A DNA stretch of 64,000 nucleotides from Verticillium longisporum (taxonomy: Eukaryota > Ascomycota > Sordariomycetes > Glomerellales > Plectosphaerellaceae). Both the position numbers and the translations under genes were made by a program. Below the pieces are notes generated by a model, which saw nothing but the letters and a program-made list of their open reading frames with translations, did no database searches and had not been told where the DNA came from. Shown here piece after piece: positions 1 through 12,424 of this stretch; the first letter of the stretch is position 1; each line of letters opens with the position of its first letter. The stretch is taken from positions 4,278,001-4,342,000 of the forward strand of contig JAETXT010000006.1 of assembly GCA_019188255.1 (NCBI GenBank), written 5' to 3'.

Positions 1-3000
1 CGCTACTGATACTGTTGCTGGCGTGAGGGGATGGCAGGCTGACAACCCACCCAAAGTCTGGGTGACTGGACAGCCAGCCAGTAACCCGTTGGAGGGTACT
101 GGTGCAACTAGTACCCAATCAGCTGAGGTTGCAGTGCGACGACTCGCAAATGGCCGCCTACCAACCCAGTCAGCCGACTACGTAGCCAATGGCGAGCGAT
201 TTGCCAAGTCTTCCCCTGAGAACCGAACCTCTTTCTGGCACTTGCCGAGGGCCAGCCAACTTCGTCTGTCCCAAATCGCAGCACATCAACCAGCGAGCGT
301 CTCGAGGCCCAAGGTTGAAGTATCTGTCCAAAGAGACAAACGGGCTTCTTTTCAGACACCAGATTCACCGAGGGTCGAAGACTTTAAGACCGCGAAGCAT
401 GGACAGCCCAGCCATGGGGCAAAGTCGGGGGAACAATACGAGACAGGGCGCAGAAAATGATTCACGGGAACAGCCGGGCGCGGGCGAGACGCATGACGAG
501 GAGTCCGAGAGACGTCCCAAACGTTTGGAAGCTGTTCAAAACCACTGCCCCCGCTAGCTGAGTACTGTGCTGTTGGGAGGATGGCTCAAGTTGGGTCGCG
601 GGGCCTCGGGGGCTACCACGCGGATCCGCGGCAGGGCGATCCCTGGCTTGTGATGACTGGCTGCTTCGCAACACTCCACTCTAGCCTTTGCCATACAGCC
701 TCGACCTCAATCACCATCAGCGCATCTCAGGCACACTGAACAGTAGCATCGAATGTCGGCGGCTGGCCTTGGGGAGCTTCGGTCTCCGTCCGCGGTCGAA
801 AAGATCCTGATCAGACTAATAAAATGTGACTGATGAGTTGGCGACGGGTATCGAGGTCGGCTGCCATGGCAGTTCCAGCTTCCGTCCGCCTACAGGCCCC
901 TCTCTTGACCCCTTCACCGACTCAACATGCTGCTGGAGGCCCCATCCACTATCGTGGTGTCGACATGTACAAGGTGGACTCCGATGCATGGTAGAGATGC
1001 AGCTTTCACCGCTCTGACGGCTCAGGACGAGCTGGGTTCCTGTAGAAGGCGGCGCGCCGCCACCTCGGTCCATGTACTACCACGGCTGTCGTTAAATCGT
1101 GGGTCCCGACAAACGAGGTGGCGATATGACTCTTATGTAGTATGTAAGGGACGAACTGAAAGCAAAAAGCATTGGGGCGGACAGCCCGTGGTTGATGGTG
1201 CGAGAGGGGCAGCTGAAATGAAGGGCGAACTGTGCCATCGCTCCTCCGGGTCAAATTGGAGTGGGCAGTTGATGATGACAAGTAAAGCAAGTGATGGGGG
1301 TTTCGCACCTCAGGCAATAACCAGGTATGAGGCCAGCCTCACTTTTCCGCTCCCTGGTTCCGCGGTCCCCGGCCCTGGTCTTGTCGGCGGTCGCGCTGTC
1401 ATGGTGCTCCAGCTCCATGCTTGCCATCTCCCTGGCCATATCGCCAGGACGGCCTGCATAGCAGCACAGGGGATGGGGGCATGTACTGTGCACAGTGGGT
1501 GCACCTAAGGCAAGGCAAGGCAATGTCGGTGCATCACGCCAGGTATGCACACCGGCGTGGCTGATGCGATCAGAGGAAAGAGAGAAGGACGGCCGATGGA
1601 CGGATGGGTGGAGGACGTAAGGAGGTGGTGGCTCGTGCTGCCTCACCTGCCTCACTCTGTCGCTCCCGTCATGCGGGCCGTGGGCTGTAGCCGTCGATGG
1701 TCTGTGGTTGCAGTGACGGCGATGCGATGGCTACTCAGGCGTGGCGCGACGCGGCGCACGGTAGTGAATCCCGCCCATCCCTATCGTCCTTGATTCTGGG
1801 ACACCAGAGTGGCATAGCTGAGGTATGATGATGGAGGTCGAATGAACAGTTGGTTTGTCATGCTGAATGCGATCCACTTGAGTCGCGTCAAGTGGATTGA
1901 GATTACACGTCCAGACAACAAGCACTGCGATGGGCTTCAGCACACTACCGACGATACAATGGGCGGACACTGAGACGCAAGGATCGCTGGGGCGAGAAGG
2001 ACGATTGGGCACGAAACAGCGAGACAGCGCGGCCGCGGGCGAGGCCGTAGTAGCCACATTCGTCGCCCCGCCGACCCCTCCAACAAGTGACCCCCCCTCC
2101 TCCTGCTTCTGGATGGCCCCTCCTGCTGGCCATCCCCCTTCCTCCCCCTTCTCCCTCAGCCTCCCCCCCCTCTTCCGTCACGTTTTCCGGACTCTTCCTG
2201 CATCCCGTTCGTTCTCATCAGACTTTACGTGACGGGACGGGACGGGACTGGACTGTGCGCTACCACCTTCTATCGTGACGCGACGGTGGAAATTAACACT
2301 GGGTACGAGCAACGCAGATAGTGGAGAACGGGTCTTCTCCTTTTATTCCCACAGACCCAGTCATGGCAGGGATGCTCTCTCCCCAGTTCCAACTTCCTTT
2401 GGACCACCCGGGGAACAGCCCGACTGGTACCGCGGCCTCTATTGACCCCACCCGTTACGAGAGTGGCTCCGTTCTGCAATGCTGAGAGGGGCATCGGTGG
2501 ACGGAAGCTCCAGAAAGAGCTCTGCCAAAGCAGCCCCGTTCATCCCTAAGCAGCTCCAACAGCTTCAGAAGCTCCATCTCTACTGCGTGCCTACCGCGTG
2601 TCCGGTAATGTGCGTTGCGCCTGCATCTGGGGGAGGGCTCCAGCTGCCAGGCAGGCTGGGGGCCCAGGGGGCTGGCTCACCTCACCGACTTGGGAAAGGT
2701 AGGTCGAGTCCCGCGACGGAGCGCTAGTCCTGTACGTTTTGTACAGCAAAGCAAGTTGAATGAGTGCCGATGTGTCTAGGAGGCCCCTTAACCTCGAGAA
2801 AAGCACTGTGACGGTGACAGGGAGCAAAGGGAACGTCAGGAGCGACAGGAACGACATGTTCGATCGAAGAGGAGCAAACTGAACCCGAGTGGAGGAAGCC
2901 TTGCTATCCAACACATTCGGAGCTGTCAGGGGCCGAGGCAACACCGTCAAACGGATACGTTTCCTTCGGACTCACCTGTCAGTCAAGTCAAGCCCGTGCC

Positions 3001-4189
3001 AGCCCTCGCCTGGAAGAAAAATTTTCTGATTCTCTTTTCCCCTTCCACTTTGCTTCTGTTTGGAACCGGCCCCGTTCCCTCCTCTTCTTTCCGATCCCCC
3101 TGTGCACGTACCCTTCAATACACGAGTACTGACACTCGAATGTGTGGGTTTTTTTTTCTGGTACTGGGCGGGAGGTGTGGCTCGGGAGCTCGGAGGGGTT
3201 ATAAGGGGAAGAGGGGGGCAATTAAAGCCATCATCATTGAGTCGGTACCTGGCAGACTGTCCACGGCAGCTAGCTGCTTGTCGGAATTCGTTCCTTATTC
3301 CAGACGAGATTAGCTGTCCCATGTCTCCCGAACGCCCAGGTGGAGGTGAATTTGTACGGACTCAGTCTTCTTCGGACTGACAGTGAGGTGACTCCACCAC
3401 TGAGCACGACGCTACCGGGCCTGCTATGCTAGCAGGCATGTAGCTGCTAGCGCAGAGGTACCTGAATAGACCACGAGCCGAAGACCGGCACTGTGTGGGG
3501 TCTCCCCACCCCTCGCAAGGTGCACACGGCACACACGACACTGGGAACTGGGTACTCAGTGCTGGGCGCTGGCGACGGATCGCGCCTTCCTGCTATTCTC
3601 TCGCGCGCTGACACGATCATGCTCCCCCCTCCCCGCCTGGTGTCGCTGGTGCGCTGGAGTGCTGGCTGGCTGCTGCTCTGATGGCCCCTCCCTCCACTTT
3701 CCAGTGTCCCGCCTCTGCCCCCCCTTCCCCCTCCCCCCTTTGGTCACCTCAAAATCCCACCAGCAACGTCCCAAAAGTGATCTATCCCCCCCCGCCTTCT
3801 TTCCATCCCCGACGCTTCTCTCTTGTCACATTCATCCTCCCACATCCATCCTCAACGAGCCATCCTCCGCCGCGCAGCTGTCGATCAGAACAGTTGCATG
3901 CTCCCATCAAAGAAACCACATACCAAAGAACATCCCATGAGAATATCGAACCAAATGATCTCCCACATCGCTCAGACCCAAGCCACGCTTTAATCGCCCA
4001 CGGCGTCGTGCGAGGGAGCGCAGACGACTTCAACATCGCTCCTTCATCGAGTCCGCTCAACTGTGCTTTTGGAAGCCACTGTCCAGTCGTTGTCAACCGT
4101 CGACGTTCACTCTCTTTTCTCGATCGCATTCATCGTCGAGCGCCAAAGAATCAACACGGAAAAGAAGCCCACCAGCCACCCTTTCCGAA
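1..4189. other. Gene-free region and leader of the C2H2 regulator
   Basis: No reading frame here has a recognisable domain, a plausible exon chain, or protein-like composition; the longest open frames (for example 23-460) overlap others on both strands and look like chance. Two strongly pyrimidine-rich tracts stand out, at about 2080-2175 and 3700-3850. The second lies just upstream of the regulator start at 4190 and probably belongs to its promoter or 5' leader. Such C/T-rich stretches are common just upstream of transcription starts in filamentous fungi. A non-coding RNA or a very short gene cannot be excluded by eye. Confidence 0.6.
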
Positions 4190-6844
4190 ATGCCTGCTAG
4201 TGTCGCCGTTCTGCCACCGGCAGTCCCCGCAGCCCCGGCATCTCGAAAGACTTCGCTTGCGCCGGAACGCAAGTACAAATGCCAGGTCTGTTTATTTTGT
4301 CAAACCCCATCGAAGGCGTGACGTCTCCCTACTGACACGCTGCACAGTTTTGCGCTCGCGCTTTCAGTCGATCTGAGCACCGAAGCCGCCATGAACGATC
4401 TCGTGAGTTGCCTCCGACCCTCGTCTTCTCTTGAGTCAAGCCCTTTCCCCTCCACATGGCCACGCAGTCCGTCGACCGCTGCCTTTCTCGTACACTCCTC
4501 CTGTGAATGTGTGGAAATCGTATGACTAACTCGTTTGTGCCGCAGACACCAAGGAACGCCCCTTCAAGTGCATGAAGTGTCGCAGTACCTTCGTCAGGCG
4601 TGACCTTCTTCTTCGACATGACCGAACCGTGCATGCTCGCGATGCGTCAGGACCCCCACTTCACAGTGACTCGAAGCGCAGGAAGCCGCGTGGTGGCCCT
4701 GCCAAGTCCCCGATAGCCATTGATACGTCCGCTCTCGAACAAATCGAAGCCACCAGCGATGGCATTTTCGATGTTGAGACAGCTGCCATGCTGGTGGCCG
4801 ACCTTCACCACAAGGCCACAGCTGCCATGCGCAACGGAAACTATGATGGAAACTCGCCAACGCCGTATTCCCCTCGCGGATCCGCCCTGCTGGAGCCCTC
4901 AGTGACATACCCCTCCGGCGCGATTGCATTGCCTCAGTGGGACTCTTTCATGCCCCAGTCCGCTGCCGAGTCCAAAGCCCACTCCATCACGTCTTCCACG
5001 TCGGGGTCTTTCGAGTCTCAACAGTCGTTCACCACGTCGAGCACAATGCAGCCCCACATCAACCAGTTGCCTCCACTCAACGGTCAAACTTGCAATGGTT
5101 TGGTGCCGGCGCTGCAGTCTATGATCAGCTCGTTGCCCAATTCGACTGTGGGAACGCCCGTGACGCACAGCTCGCACATGATGCACGAGAACGTTGCGTT
5201 CCAGACCCCGCAAGTCGCCAACGACGATGCCCGCAACCTGATTCTCGACAACATTAGGGCCATGGATTCGGAGCACGCCATTCCTGACGGCTTCCGCCTT
5301 CCCAGCTTGGCGTCGCTGAACCGGTATCTGTCGACCTACTTCGGCCTCTTCCACCACCACCTGCCCTTCCTTCACCCGGCCTCCTTCGACCCCACTTGTG
5401 TGTCTCCGGCGCTGCTTCTTGCTGTTCTGAGCATTGGCGCCCTCTACGCCTTCGACCAAGATCAGGCCTACATGCTACACATTGGCTCCAAGGTCCTCGT
5501 CAGCCAGTTCCTCCAGAACAAGGAAAATTTCAGCTCGAGGAAGTGCCCCCTCTGGACCATGCAGGGCTCATTGGTCAACATGATCTTTGCCAGCTGGAGT
5601 GGCGATCCCAAGGGCTTGGAGTGGGCTTGCTCGATCAAGAGTCTGCTCGCCAACATGGTGGCCGGAAACCGGTACGAACTCAAGCTTCGGCAGGAAGCCC
5701 GTGGAGGCGCCCAGCCCAGTCGTGCCGAATGGGTTGAAGACGAAGGCTGCCGTCGTACATACTACGCTGTCTACATCTTCTTCGGTCTGCTTACGGTCTC
5801 CTACAACCATACTCCCGCCATCAGCTTCAACGAGTTTGAGGATCTCCACCTGCCTTCTTCAGAAGGCCTCTGGAACCTCAAGGTAGCGGACGATGCCACA
5901 TGGGCCGAGCAAATGAAGAGTTTGCCTGTTGTGACTTTCATGGAGGCGCATGACAATCTGTTCCAGGGAGAGACACTCAGGTACAGCGCGTTTGCAAGCC
6001 GTGTCATGATCAACGCGCTCTTTCTCGAAGTTTGGTACCACAAGCGTAGCCCGGAGGCTTTGCAGGACGTGGTGACAGAGTACAAGCTGCGCCTCGCTCT
6101 GGAGACGTGGGAGAAGTCCCTCGAACTCTGTGAGCCGGAGACGTCGGCTGTACCCCTCAGCGCCCCTCACAAGGGACACCCTCTCATCTTCAATGCGAAG
6201 GCGCTGTATCGCAATGCACGAGCTCGTCTCGAGGTAGACCTCAAGGCCGTGCAGGAAGCCCTTCGCTACCACGACTCGTACGAAGTTGCGGCTGCCATGT
6301 CCAACGCTCGTGATCGTGTGAAGAGATCAAGTGAGATGATCAAGGTCATCCAGGAGTGTTACAACTGTATTGAGATTGCTGTGGTGCAGGGTGTGCGGTG
6401 GGTTGCGCGGACGTCGCCGACCAACTGGAGTGTTGAGCATGCGCTCTGTGGTCTTGACCTCATGATCATCCTTTCTCTGTGGCTTTACCGTCTGGAACAT
6501 GACGAGGAACCTGCCACAGAGGAGGAATTGGCCATGTACAACAAGGTTAGACTCCTCTTCGACAAGGACCTCGATGAGGCCTACGCCACACAGCTCAGTT
6601 CTGTCGTGGCCAGGCTTTGGGGCTCCATGCTCGACGAGGTGGTCGTATGGGGGTAAGTTGCCTTGACTGTCTTCTGATGACCCGTTGGCTAATGTATTTT
6701 ACCAGAATCACCCGACTCATGGGCGAATCATTCCGCCATCACGCGCAGGCGCTCGTCGGATACGTCGACGATATGGAGGCATCCTCAAACGTATCAACCC
6801 CGTCGATGATTTCTCAAGGGGCTGATGAGGATAGCGTGTATTAG
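4190..6844 (+). CDS. C2H2 zinc-finger transcription factor with fungal-specific regulatory domain
   Basis: Four exons: 4190-4285, 4348-4402, 4546-6652, 6706-6844 (798 aa). The small exons are required because splicing assembles two tandem C2H2 fingers (residues ~29-80) joined by a canonical HTKERPFKC linker; finger 1 reads YKCQFCARAF then H-x3-H, finger 2 FKCMKC then H-x4-H. Introns are GT..AG, with a CTAAC branch site in intron 2. A Ser/Thr/Gln-rich linker follows, then from about residue 300 a helical region (RLPSLASLNRYLSTYF, FHHHLPFLHP) typical of the fungal-specific transcription factor domain (PF04082). The product is expected to be a nuclear DNA-binding regulator; several fungal regulators share this two-finger-plus-PF04082 layout, and I cannot tell which one this is or its targets. 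The start at 4190 is the first ATG in frame with the fingers. The last exon adds 46 residues ending at TAG. Confidence 0.88.
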
Positions 6845-8347
6845 TTCGAAGGCTGACGACTGAAACGATTTCCTTTGTTTTCTTAGGGGTTTGCACGGGG
6901 GTGGTCTCCGTTTTCCTTGGCATCATATACCTCTTGGTTCACATCAGGCGTTCCGGGACCCGAGGGCTCATACCAGCGCCGCCGTCCAGCCTTCGCGCTG
7001 CGAAAGTGGGAGGGTGCTGACGGCGCGGGGCTGCAGGCTTTGCGTGTTCCGCATACGCTGCGTTGCATTTTAGTTTCCTTGACTTTTTCCGTTACCATTT
7101 CCTTGGACTCTTTCCTTCGCAATCGGGTCTGGCCTCGGATCAAGGGCAATAATGGGCTGGATGACTTTGGTGGCGGCTCACCACGGCTTGCGATGTGCTG
7201 GAAAGGAAGGGGATACTCGCACACGCAAGCTATGGAGCGGTCCTCCTCGTGTTGGCTGGTCCAGAACTGGTCTCGCTGTAACGGACCCTGCGTTTCGCCT
7301 TTCGTTGCCGAACAGGTTGATTTTGACCGACGGCACATAACTATCTCCTAATCACTCAGGCTGCGATGTCGCGTCGATTCTTTTCCTCACCCTCGGTACC
7401 TTCTCTTTACTTGACTGCGTTTCCTTATCCTTTTGCTCGTCGTATCATTTTTGTCTGTTGCATTTCATCTCGTCTTGCTTGCTCTTCCCTTTTTTTTCCT
7501 GCTTCGTTTCGTCCCTGACTTTTCAGATACCTTGTTCGATATACAGATTGCACCTGTTGATTCCCTTGGAGGGATGGGGTTCTGATGGAAGCTGAAAGGC
7601 AGTGATGGGTTGGGCTAAGGTGGATTTTTGCGAACAGCACGACATCTCTCCTGATCCAGACAGGCGGGTTAATGGCGGCAAGGGTCGGGACTGGGATGGC
7701 GAGCTGTGCGCAAGCATGTGTACCTATAGAAAGGCCCATTTGGAGTTTTCGTCGTGCATCTGGTTCCCAGCTTTTTTCTTTTCCTTTCGAAGTCAATATC
7801 ACATCTCTCCAAACATCAATACTCGCGAGATGTCGGTTAGGATGCGGTGAGCTGTTGTCTGCACGAAAGCAAGACTGGATGCTTCAGCAGGCCTCTCTAT
7901 CTTGAGAAACCGCTTGTCGTGCAGGCCGTCCATCTACCGAGGTTGCCATCCTGCAGTAAGAATCCGCCTCGTCGACCGTCTCGCCGAGAGAGGCATTGTG
8001 TCTCCGTGGTGGTTGGGTTTACAAGCTAACGTCCTAAGGACGCGATGAGCAGCTTTCTTTGGCAGCGAGTGTGCATGGACATCTCGGGGACGTGGAAAGC
8101 CGCTTGACGATGTACACACTAGGCAACACAGAAGTACCTCGTTACGGAGAGGGCTTGGGGTGCCGCGCATCTGCATGACTGATGATGATGCGGAGCTCAT
8201 CCCTGTTTCCAGCGACCCACACTCCCCGCAGCATGACGATGCGGGGAATGGAGGCGGCGCCAGCTCCAAGTGAAGCAAGATTCTCATACCTACCTTGCTT
8301 CATAGCTGCGCGATGCAACTTTGTCACCACATGTCTCCTTCGCCGCC
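6845..8347. other. Intergenic region between the regulator and the GH64 gene
   Basis: About 1.5 kb holding the 3' end of the upstream gene and the promoter of the GH64 gene. It has T-rich and pyrimidine-rich tracts (about 7420-7510) but no frame with domain-like content. I searched the last 300 bases for an exon that could supply a signal peptide to the GH64 protein and found none. Confidence 0.55.
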
Positions 8348-9487
8348 ATGACGCGATCCACGCTGGACATTATGGTTAGGAACAACACAACGTCTGACAA
8401 GGCATATGCGCACATCACGGGTCTAGACTTGAACAAGAATAATGCCGTCTTTATACTCCGCGCCGATGGGCATTCGGCCTACTACCCAGCCTCTCCCAAG
8501 GATATCTTGAAGCCGTTGGAAGCAGACTGCAATATCCCTCTCGGGCCCCGGGGGTCATCCACGAAAGTCACAATCCCCCAAATCGCCGGCGGTCGCATTT
8601 GGTTCTCGCTTGATGGGCCTCTGACATTCCTGCTGAACCCAGGACCGGCTGTTGTCGAACCCTCGGCCACAAACCCCTCCGATCCCAACTACAACCTGGA
8701 CTGGGGGTTCTGCGAGCTCACCTACAACGCTGCACAGCTGTACGTCAACATTTCCTACGTTGACTTTGTCAGCCTGCCTATCGCGCTGCAGCTCGAGACC
8801 GATGACGGTAAGGTCACTACCGTGCCAGGCTTCCCCGCCAACGCCCTCGACACCGTCTGTGACGCACTCGTCGCGCAGGACACCAACGACAAGGCCGGCT
8901 GGTCACGTCTTGTCGTGCGCGCGGCGGATGGAAAGGGAAACCTGCGCGCCCTGAGCCCCAACTCGGCCATGGTTATGCACCCAGATCTTCTCAACACGTA
9001 CTTCCAGTCCCACGTTGACAGCGTTTGGAAGAAGTATCGCGACAATGACCTCGTCGTGCACACACAGGCTGAGTGGGGCGACGTCAAGGGGCGCGTAGGT
9101 GGCGACGACAAGCTGACTTTTGAGGGCATCGGCTCCTTCGCCCGCCCGTCCACCTGCGACATCTTCGGCTGCAGTTCGGGGCCGTTTGCTGGGTATCCTG
9201 CCGACAAGGCTGCTGCCATGGGCAACATCGGGGCACGCCTGGGGGCTGCTTTGAATCGATCGACGTTGCTGTCCAACGGTCGCCAACCTGAAGATGAAAA
9301 GGTTGAGGCCTATTATCAGGAGGCTGAGACGAACCACTATTCGCGAATCTGCCACGAGGTGAGCCTCGAGGGGCGGGGCTACGCCTTTCCATATGACGAT
9401 GTGGGCCCCGCCAATGGCCATGATCAGTCTGGGTGTTTGTTCGACTCGAATCCCAAGGTCCTCACGGTCACAGTGGGTGGAGCGTAG
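8348..9487 (+). CDS. Glycoside hydrolase family 64 (thaumatin-like) endo-beta-1,3-glucanase
   Basis: Single-exon gene, 379 aa. The start is the ATG at 8348 in the context CGCCGCCATG; the open frame extends upstream only by a TTG at 8321. The protein matches the GH64 fold along its full length: an N-terminal beta-rich segment (GRIWFSL), the central block FCELTYNAAQLYVNISYVDF, and the C-terminal block ending GRGYAFPYDDV and NPKVLTVTVGG. GH64 enzymes cut beta-1,3-glucan and, in fungi, act in cell-wall remodelling or glucan breakdown. No signal peptide is visible: the N-terminus MTRSTLDIMVRNNTTSDKAY is polar. Either the protein is intracellular or leaves by an unconventional route, or a leader exon was missed. 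Some fungal GH64 proteins are annotated without leaders, so this is not unique. Confidence 0.85.
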   Translation: MTRSTLDIMVRNNTTSDKAYAHITGLDLNKNNAVFILRADGHSAYYPASPKDILKPLEADCNIPLGPRGSSTKVTIPQIAGGRIWFSLDGPLTFLLNPGPAVVEPSATNPSDPNYNLDWGFCELTYNAAQLYVNISYVDFVSLPIALQLETDDGKVTTVPGFPANALDTVCDALVAQDTNDKAGWSRLVVRAADGKGNLRALSPNSAMVMHPDLLNTYFQSHVDSVWKKYRDNDLVVHTQAEWGDVKGRVGGDDKLTFEGIGSFARPSTCDIFGCSSGPFAGYPADKAAAMGNIGARLGAALNRSTLLSNGRQPEDEKVEAYYQEAETNHYSRICHEVSLEGRGYAFPYDDVGPANGHDQSGCLFDSNPKVLTVTVGGA

Positions 9488-10107
9488 TGATGCGGATGTC
9501 AGATGTATTGACTCGAAATGCGAATGTGTCTTTTACCGTGCCAGTCTGTGCATGTGCTGCTCTATTAAACATGCTGTGCGCGACGTTGATATGCCATGTT
9601 CAGTCCAAAAACGCAAGTCCACGCATGTGTGGCCATCTTCAAAATTGTCTGGCATGGAAGCAGAGTCAGCCTCCCAAGAGTTCAGACTTGCTTAATGTCA
9701 GCCCGCATATATCACGGTCAAGGACCTGACGGTTATGGTTCTCGTGCTCCGGTGCAGCGCCATAAAGGCTGCCATGTTCCACTGGTTGGCTGCATACACA
9801 CGGCATGCTCCAACATTGTCCGTCACGCGAATCTCCGAAGGTGACCACGGAGCTCGGGTATAGACGGGGTTTCGGCTGGTGGTCATTAAGCTTCAGCCCC
9901 CGCAACTTCTTGAGCCAAAAGCAGCCCCAGGACTAATCTGCCGTCAGATGAATGCACTTGCGAAAGCCAGCCATACAGACTGGCATGGCGCCATTTCAGA
10001 GCGTGGATCAGACGAGAACAACCCATACCGGCAGGATCATGGCGTCATTCTGACCGCTCGCCGTCAACGGTGGGTATCAGCGCGGCCAAGTAAGCGTGTG
10101 GCTTCTT
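9488..10107. other. Convergent intergenic region
   Basis: About 620 bases between the 3' ends of the GH64 gene and the U-box cyclophilin gene. No coding frame or structured element was recognised; it should contain both 3' UTRs and polyadenylation sites. Confidence 0.5.
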
Positions 10108-11817
10108 TCACCAGTTATCGAAATTGCCAAAGCCGCCACTCTTTGCCTTCTTCTTCGGCGGCTCGTCCCATGTGTCCAGGTTGTCCCCTACCACTTCCTC
10201 GCTGGGCTGTTGTGAGGACAAATACTTCCCTACGCCGCCTCCGGTGGTTTCGCTAGCAGAAGTGCCATCAGCGCGGAGTCTCTTGCCCGTCCACGTGGTA
10301 CGGTCATCTTCCGTGCCACCACTTAGCTTGATGGCCTCCTTGGCCTTGTCGGCCTTTTCGCGCTCCAGCTTTTGCTTCTGGAATTCATCAAAGGGATCCA
10401 CATAAACCACAACGTTCTTCATGACAATGTCGTTGATAGGGCGGTCGGAGCTGTCTGTAGCCACGTTCTCAATCTTGGAGAGGACATCCAGTCCCCCGAC
10501 GACCTTGCCGAAGATGGTGTGCTTGCGATCCAAATGCTTAGCAGCGCGGTAAAGAATGAAGAACTGACTCGAGTTTGTGTTCTTGCCCTTGTTGGCCATG
10601 CTCAGCAAGCCGCGCGCTTCGTGTGTCAGAGGGCCCTCGAATTCGTCCTGAAAGTTCTTGCCCCAGATGCTTGTGCCACCTTTGCCCGTCCCTGTGGGAT
10701 CTCCGCCCTGAATCATAAAGTTGCGGATGTTGCGGTGGAAAGCTACTCCGTTGTAGTAACCCTTCTGAGCGAGCTTGATAAAGTTCCATACAGCACGAGG
10801 AGCAAATTCTGGGAACAGCTCAATGTTGAGCTCGCCAAGGTTTGTTTCGATGCGAACGTAGCCTGAAGTCTTGATACGCTTCGGCTTGAGCATGTATTCC
10901 TCGTCCGATATGAGCGCGCGCTCGCCGCTCGTCTCCGGGGTCAGTCCCGTGCTGGTGAAACTGGCGGCGGCACGTCCTGTGGTGTAGACGGCAGCGTTCG
11001 GAGCCTGCTTCTTGTCGTTGATCATCGACGTCCTCGGCGCGACGGCCACAGATTCGACAAGGGCACCACCGGCCGCCGTTCGGTTCACATCGCCGCCGGC
11101 CTCGCGTTCCTTGCGGGCTTTTTCCACGGCCAGCTTCGCCCTGATAACCTTGTCGCCGATGCGGCCTAGCGCATCGACGTTGACGTTGCCGTTCTTGCGC
11201 TCCTCCTCCTGCTCCTTAGTCAAGAGAGCCTCTTGGCCGTCGTTCAGGTACTTGAATTGGCTAAGGTCGCGGCTCGCGGCGTTTTGTGGGTCTTGAAGCG
11301 TGATGATGTCGGCGCGGGTGAAGTCCTCGTCGTCCACAAGATCCTTCCAGTTCTTCGCCTTGATGTTCATCTTCTGCACCGTATCCCACGCAAAGACATT
11401 GGCGTAGACGCCATGACGAATGGCAACGATGTGTGTATTGTCGGTGAAGACTTTGTACGAGACAGGATCGATGAGATCGCCACGGCCGTCGCTGAATCCA
11501 GGCGTGCGCGAGTCGGTCTCGGCGTTGCGAGCAAAGTTGAGCTTGATGAGGTCCTTGGCGCTCAGCGGCTCGCCATCCACGGGATTCGTCTTGTGTTTCT
11601 GGAGCCACGAGTCGATGACCTCCACGTCGAATATGGTGCCGCTCCTGGTGCACACGGGGTTCTTGAAGGGCTGGAGGCTGGCGGCGCAGAAATTGAAAGG
11701 CAGTCGGCGAAAGGAAGCACCACCGGAGCGCGACTTGGCGCCGGCGGAAGCCGAGTAGTTGTCGCCGCTGGACCACTCGCTGTGGGTAATGTAAAGTTTG
11801 TCGGTGCCTTTGCCCAT
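10108..11817 (-). CDS. CYP8: U-box peptidyl-prolyl cis-trans isomerase (PPIL2/CYP8 type)
   Basis: Intronless, 569 aa. The first ATG is at 11817 (MGKGTDKLYITHSEW, the conserved family start); the frame extends two codons upstream only through a GTG. Domain order: a U-box at residues ~38-110 (RRLPFNFCAASLQPF, then PV, VIDSWLQKHKTNPV), a charged middle region, and a cyclophilin domain from ~318 to 475 with the active-site stretch FHRNIRNFMIQGGDPTGTG and the SSQFFI block. It ends in a basic, Lys-rich tail (PPKKKAKSGGFGNFDNW). PPIL2 proteins are nuclear, associate with the spliceosome and have predicted ubiquitin-ligase activity through the U-box. Length and architecture agree with fungal CYP8/ppi-2 orthologues. 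It is divergently arranged with the PTM1-like gene. Confidence 0.94.
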   Translation of the reverse strand: MGKGTDKLYITHSEWSSGDNYSASAGAKSRSGGASFRRLPFNFCAASLQPFKNPVCTRSGTIFDVEVIDSWLQKHKTNPVDGEPLSAKDLIKLNFARNAETDSRTPGFSDGRGDLIDPVSYKVFTDNTHIVAIRHGVYANVFAWDTVQKMNIKAKNWKDLVDDEDFTRADIITLQDPQNAASRDLSQFKYLNDGQEALLTKEQEEERKNGNVNVDALGRIGDKVIRAKLAVEKARKEREAGGDVNRTAAGGALVESVAVAPRTSMINDKKQAPNAAVYTTGRAAASFTSTGLTPETSGERALISDEEYMLKPKRIKTSGYVRIETNLGELNIELFPEFAPRAVWNFIKLAQKGYYNGVAFHRNIRNFMIQGGDPTGTGKGGTSIWGKNFQDEFEGPLTHEARGLLSMANKGKNTNSSQFFILYRAAKHLDRKHTIFGKVVGGLDVLSKIENVATDSSDRPINDIVMKNVVVYVDPFDEFQKQKLEREKADKAKEAIKLSGGTEDDRTTWTGKRLRADGTSASETTGGGVGKYLSSQQPSEEVVGDNLDTWDEPPKKKAKSGGFGNFDNW

Positions 11818-12012
11818 TGTCACTTGCTGGGAGTCTCTCGAGAGCTCAATAGGATGCTGTCGTTGAGTTCCGAGCGAGCCTCTGGCCGGGCTCGGATGGG
11901 TCCAGTGTTCGCTGTTGAGGTACTGGTAGACTTTACTGTGGACCTCGAGCGTCCCGCGTCATACCTAGGGCGGCTCCAAGCACGCGCCTAGTGGACCACC
12001 TAGCCTGATCCC

Positions 12013-12036
12013 AGGTAGGTAGGTGCCTACCTACCT
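12013..12036. repeat. 24-bp inverted repeat of AGGT units
   Basis: Two perfect 11-bp arms (AGGTAGGTAGG and its complement CCTACCTACCT) separated by two bases, in the divergent promoter between the U-box cyclophilin and the PTM1-like gene. The same TAGGTA/TACCTA words recur in other intergenic regions of the window. It could form a hairpin or be a protein-binding site; function unknown. Confidence 0.8.
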
Positions 12037-12424
12037 ACATTAGGTGTCCTCGACCTCCACTTGGCTTTGAAGTAAGGTGGGAGCACTCTCTTTCGCGGGA
12101 GCCTTGTCGCAGCTCATCTTCGACCACACCCATCCCTTCCGGCACACGATTTTGAACGCGGCATCTCCCAACCGGAACATTCGATTCATCACAGCTCAAG
12201 CAATCAGACAACCATTGACGAGTTAGCGGCACATCTCGGGATATCTCTTTGATTCCCAGCAGTGTCCCCCTCAACGCCGACAGGCGCCAGCCCAACTTTG
12301 AGGCATGCGCTTCACTGTTTCAAGCATTCGATCAACCCAGACAAGCTGTCTGTAGCTTCCTAGCTTTTGATACAACCCAAGGCCGCAGCATCTTCGTCGC
12401 GACGTGACGCCGCCCAGCTTCGCC

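Noticed and set aside
23..460. 145-codon open frame near the window start
   Set aside because: Overlapping open frames exist on both strands, and it has no protein family features or upstream promoter signs.
8321..8347. Upstream start (TTG) for the GH64 protein
   Set aside because: TTG is not a usual start in fungal nuclear genes, and an ATG in good context lies at 8348.
11818..11823. GTG start two codons upstream of the U-box cyclophilin ATG
   Set aside because: The family begins with MGKGTDKLYI, encoded from the ATG at 11817.
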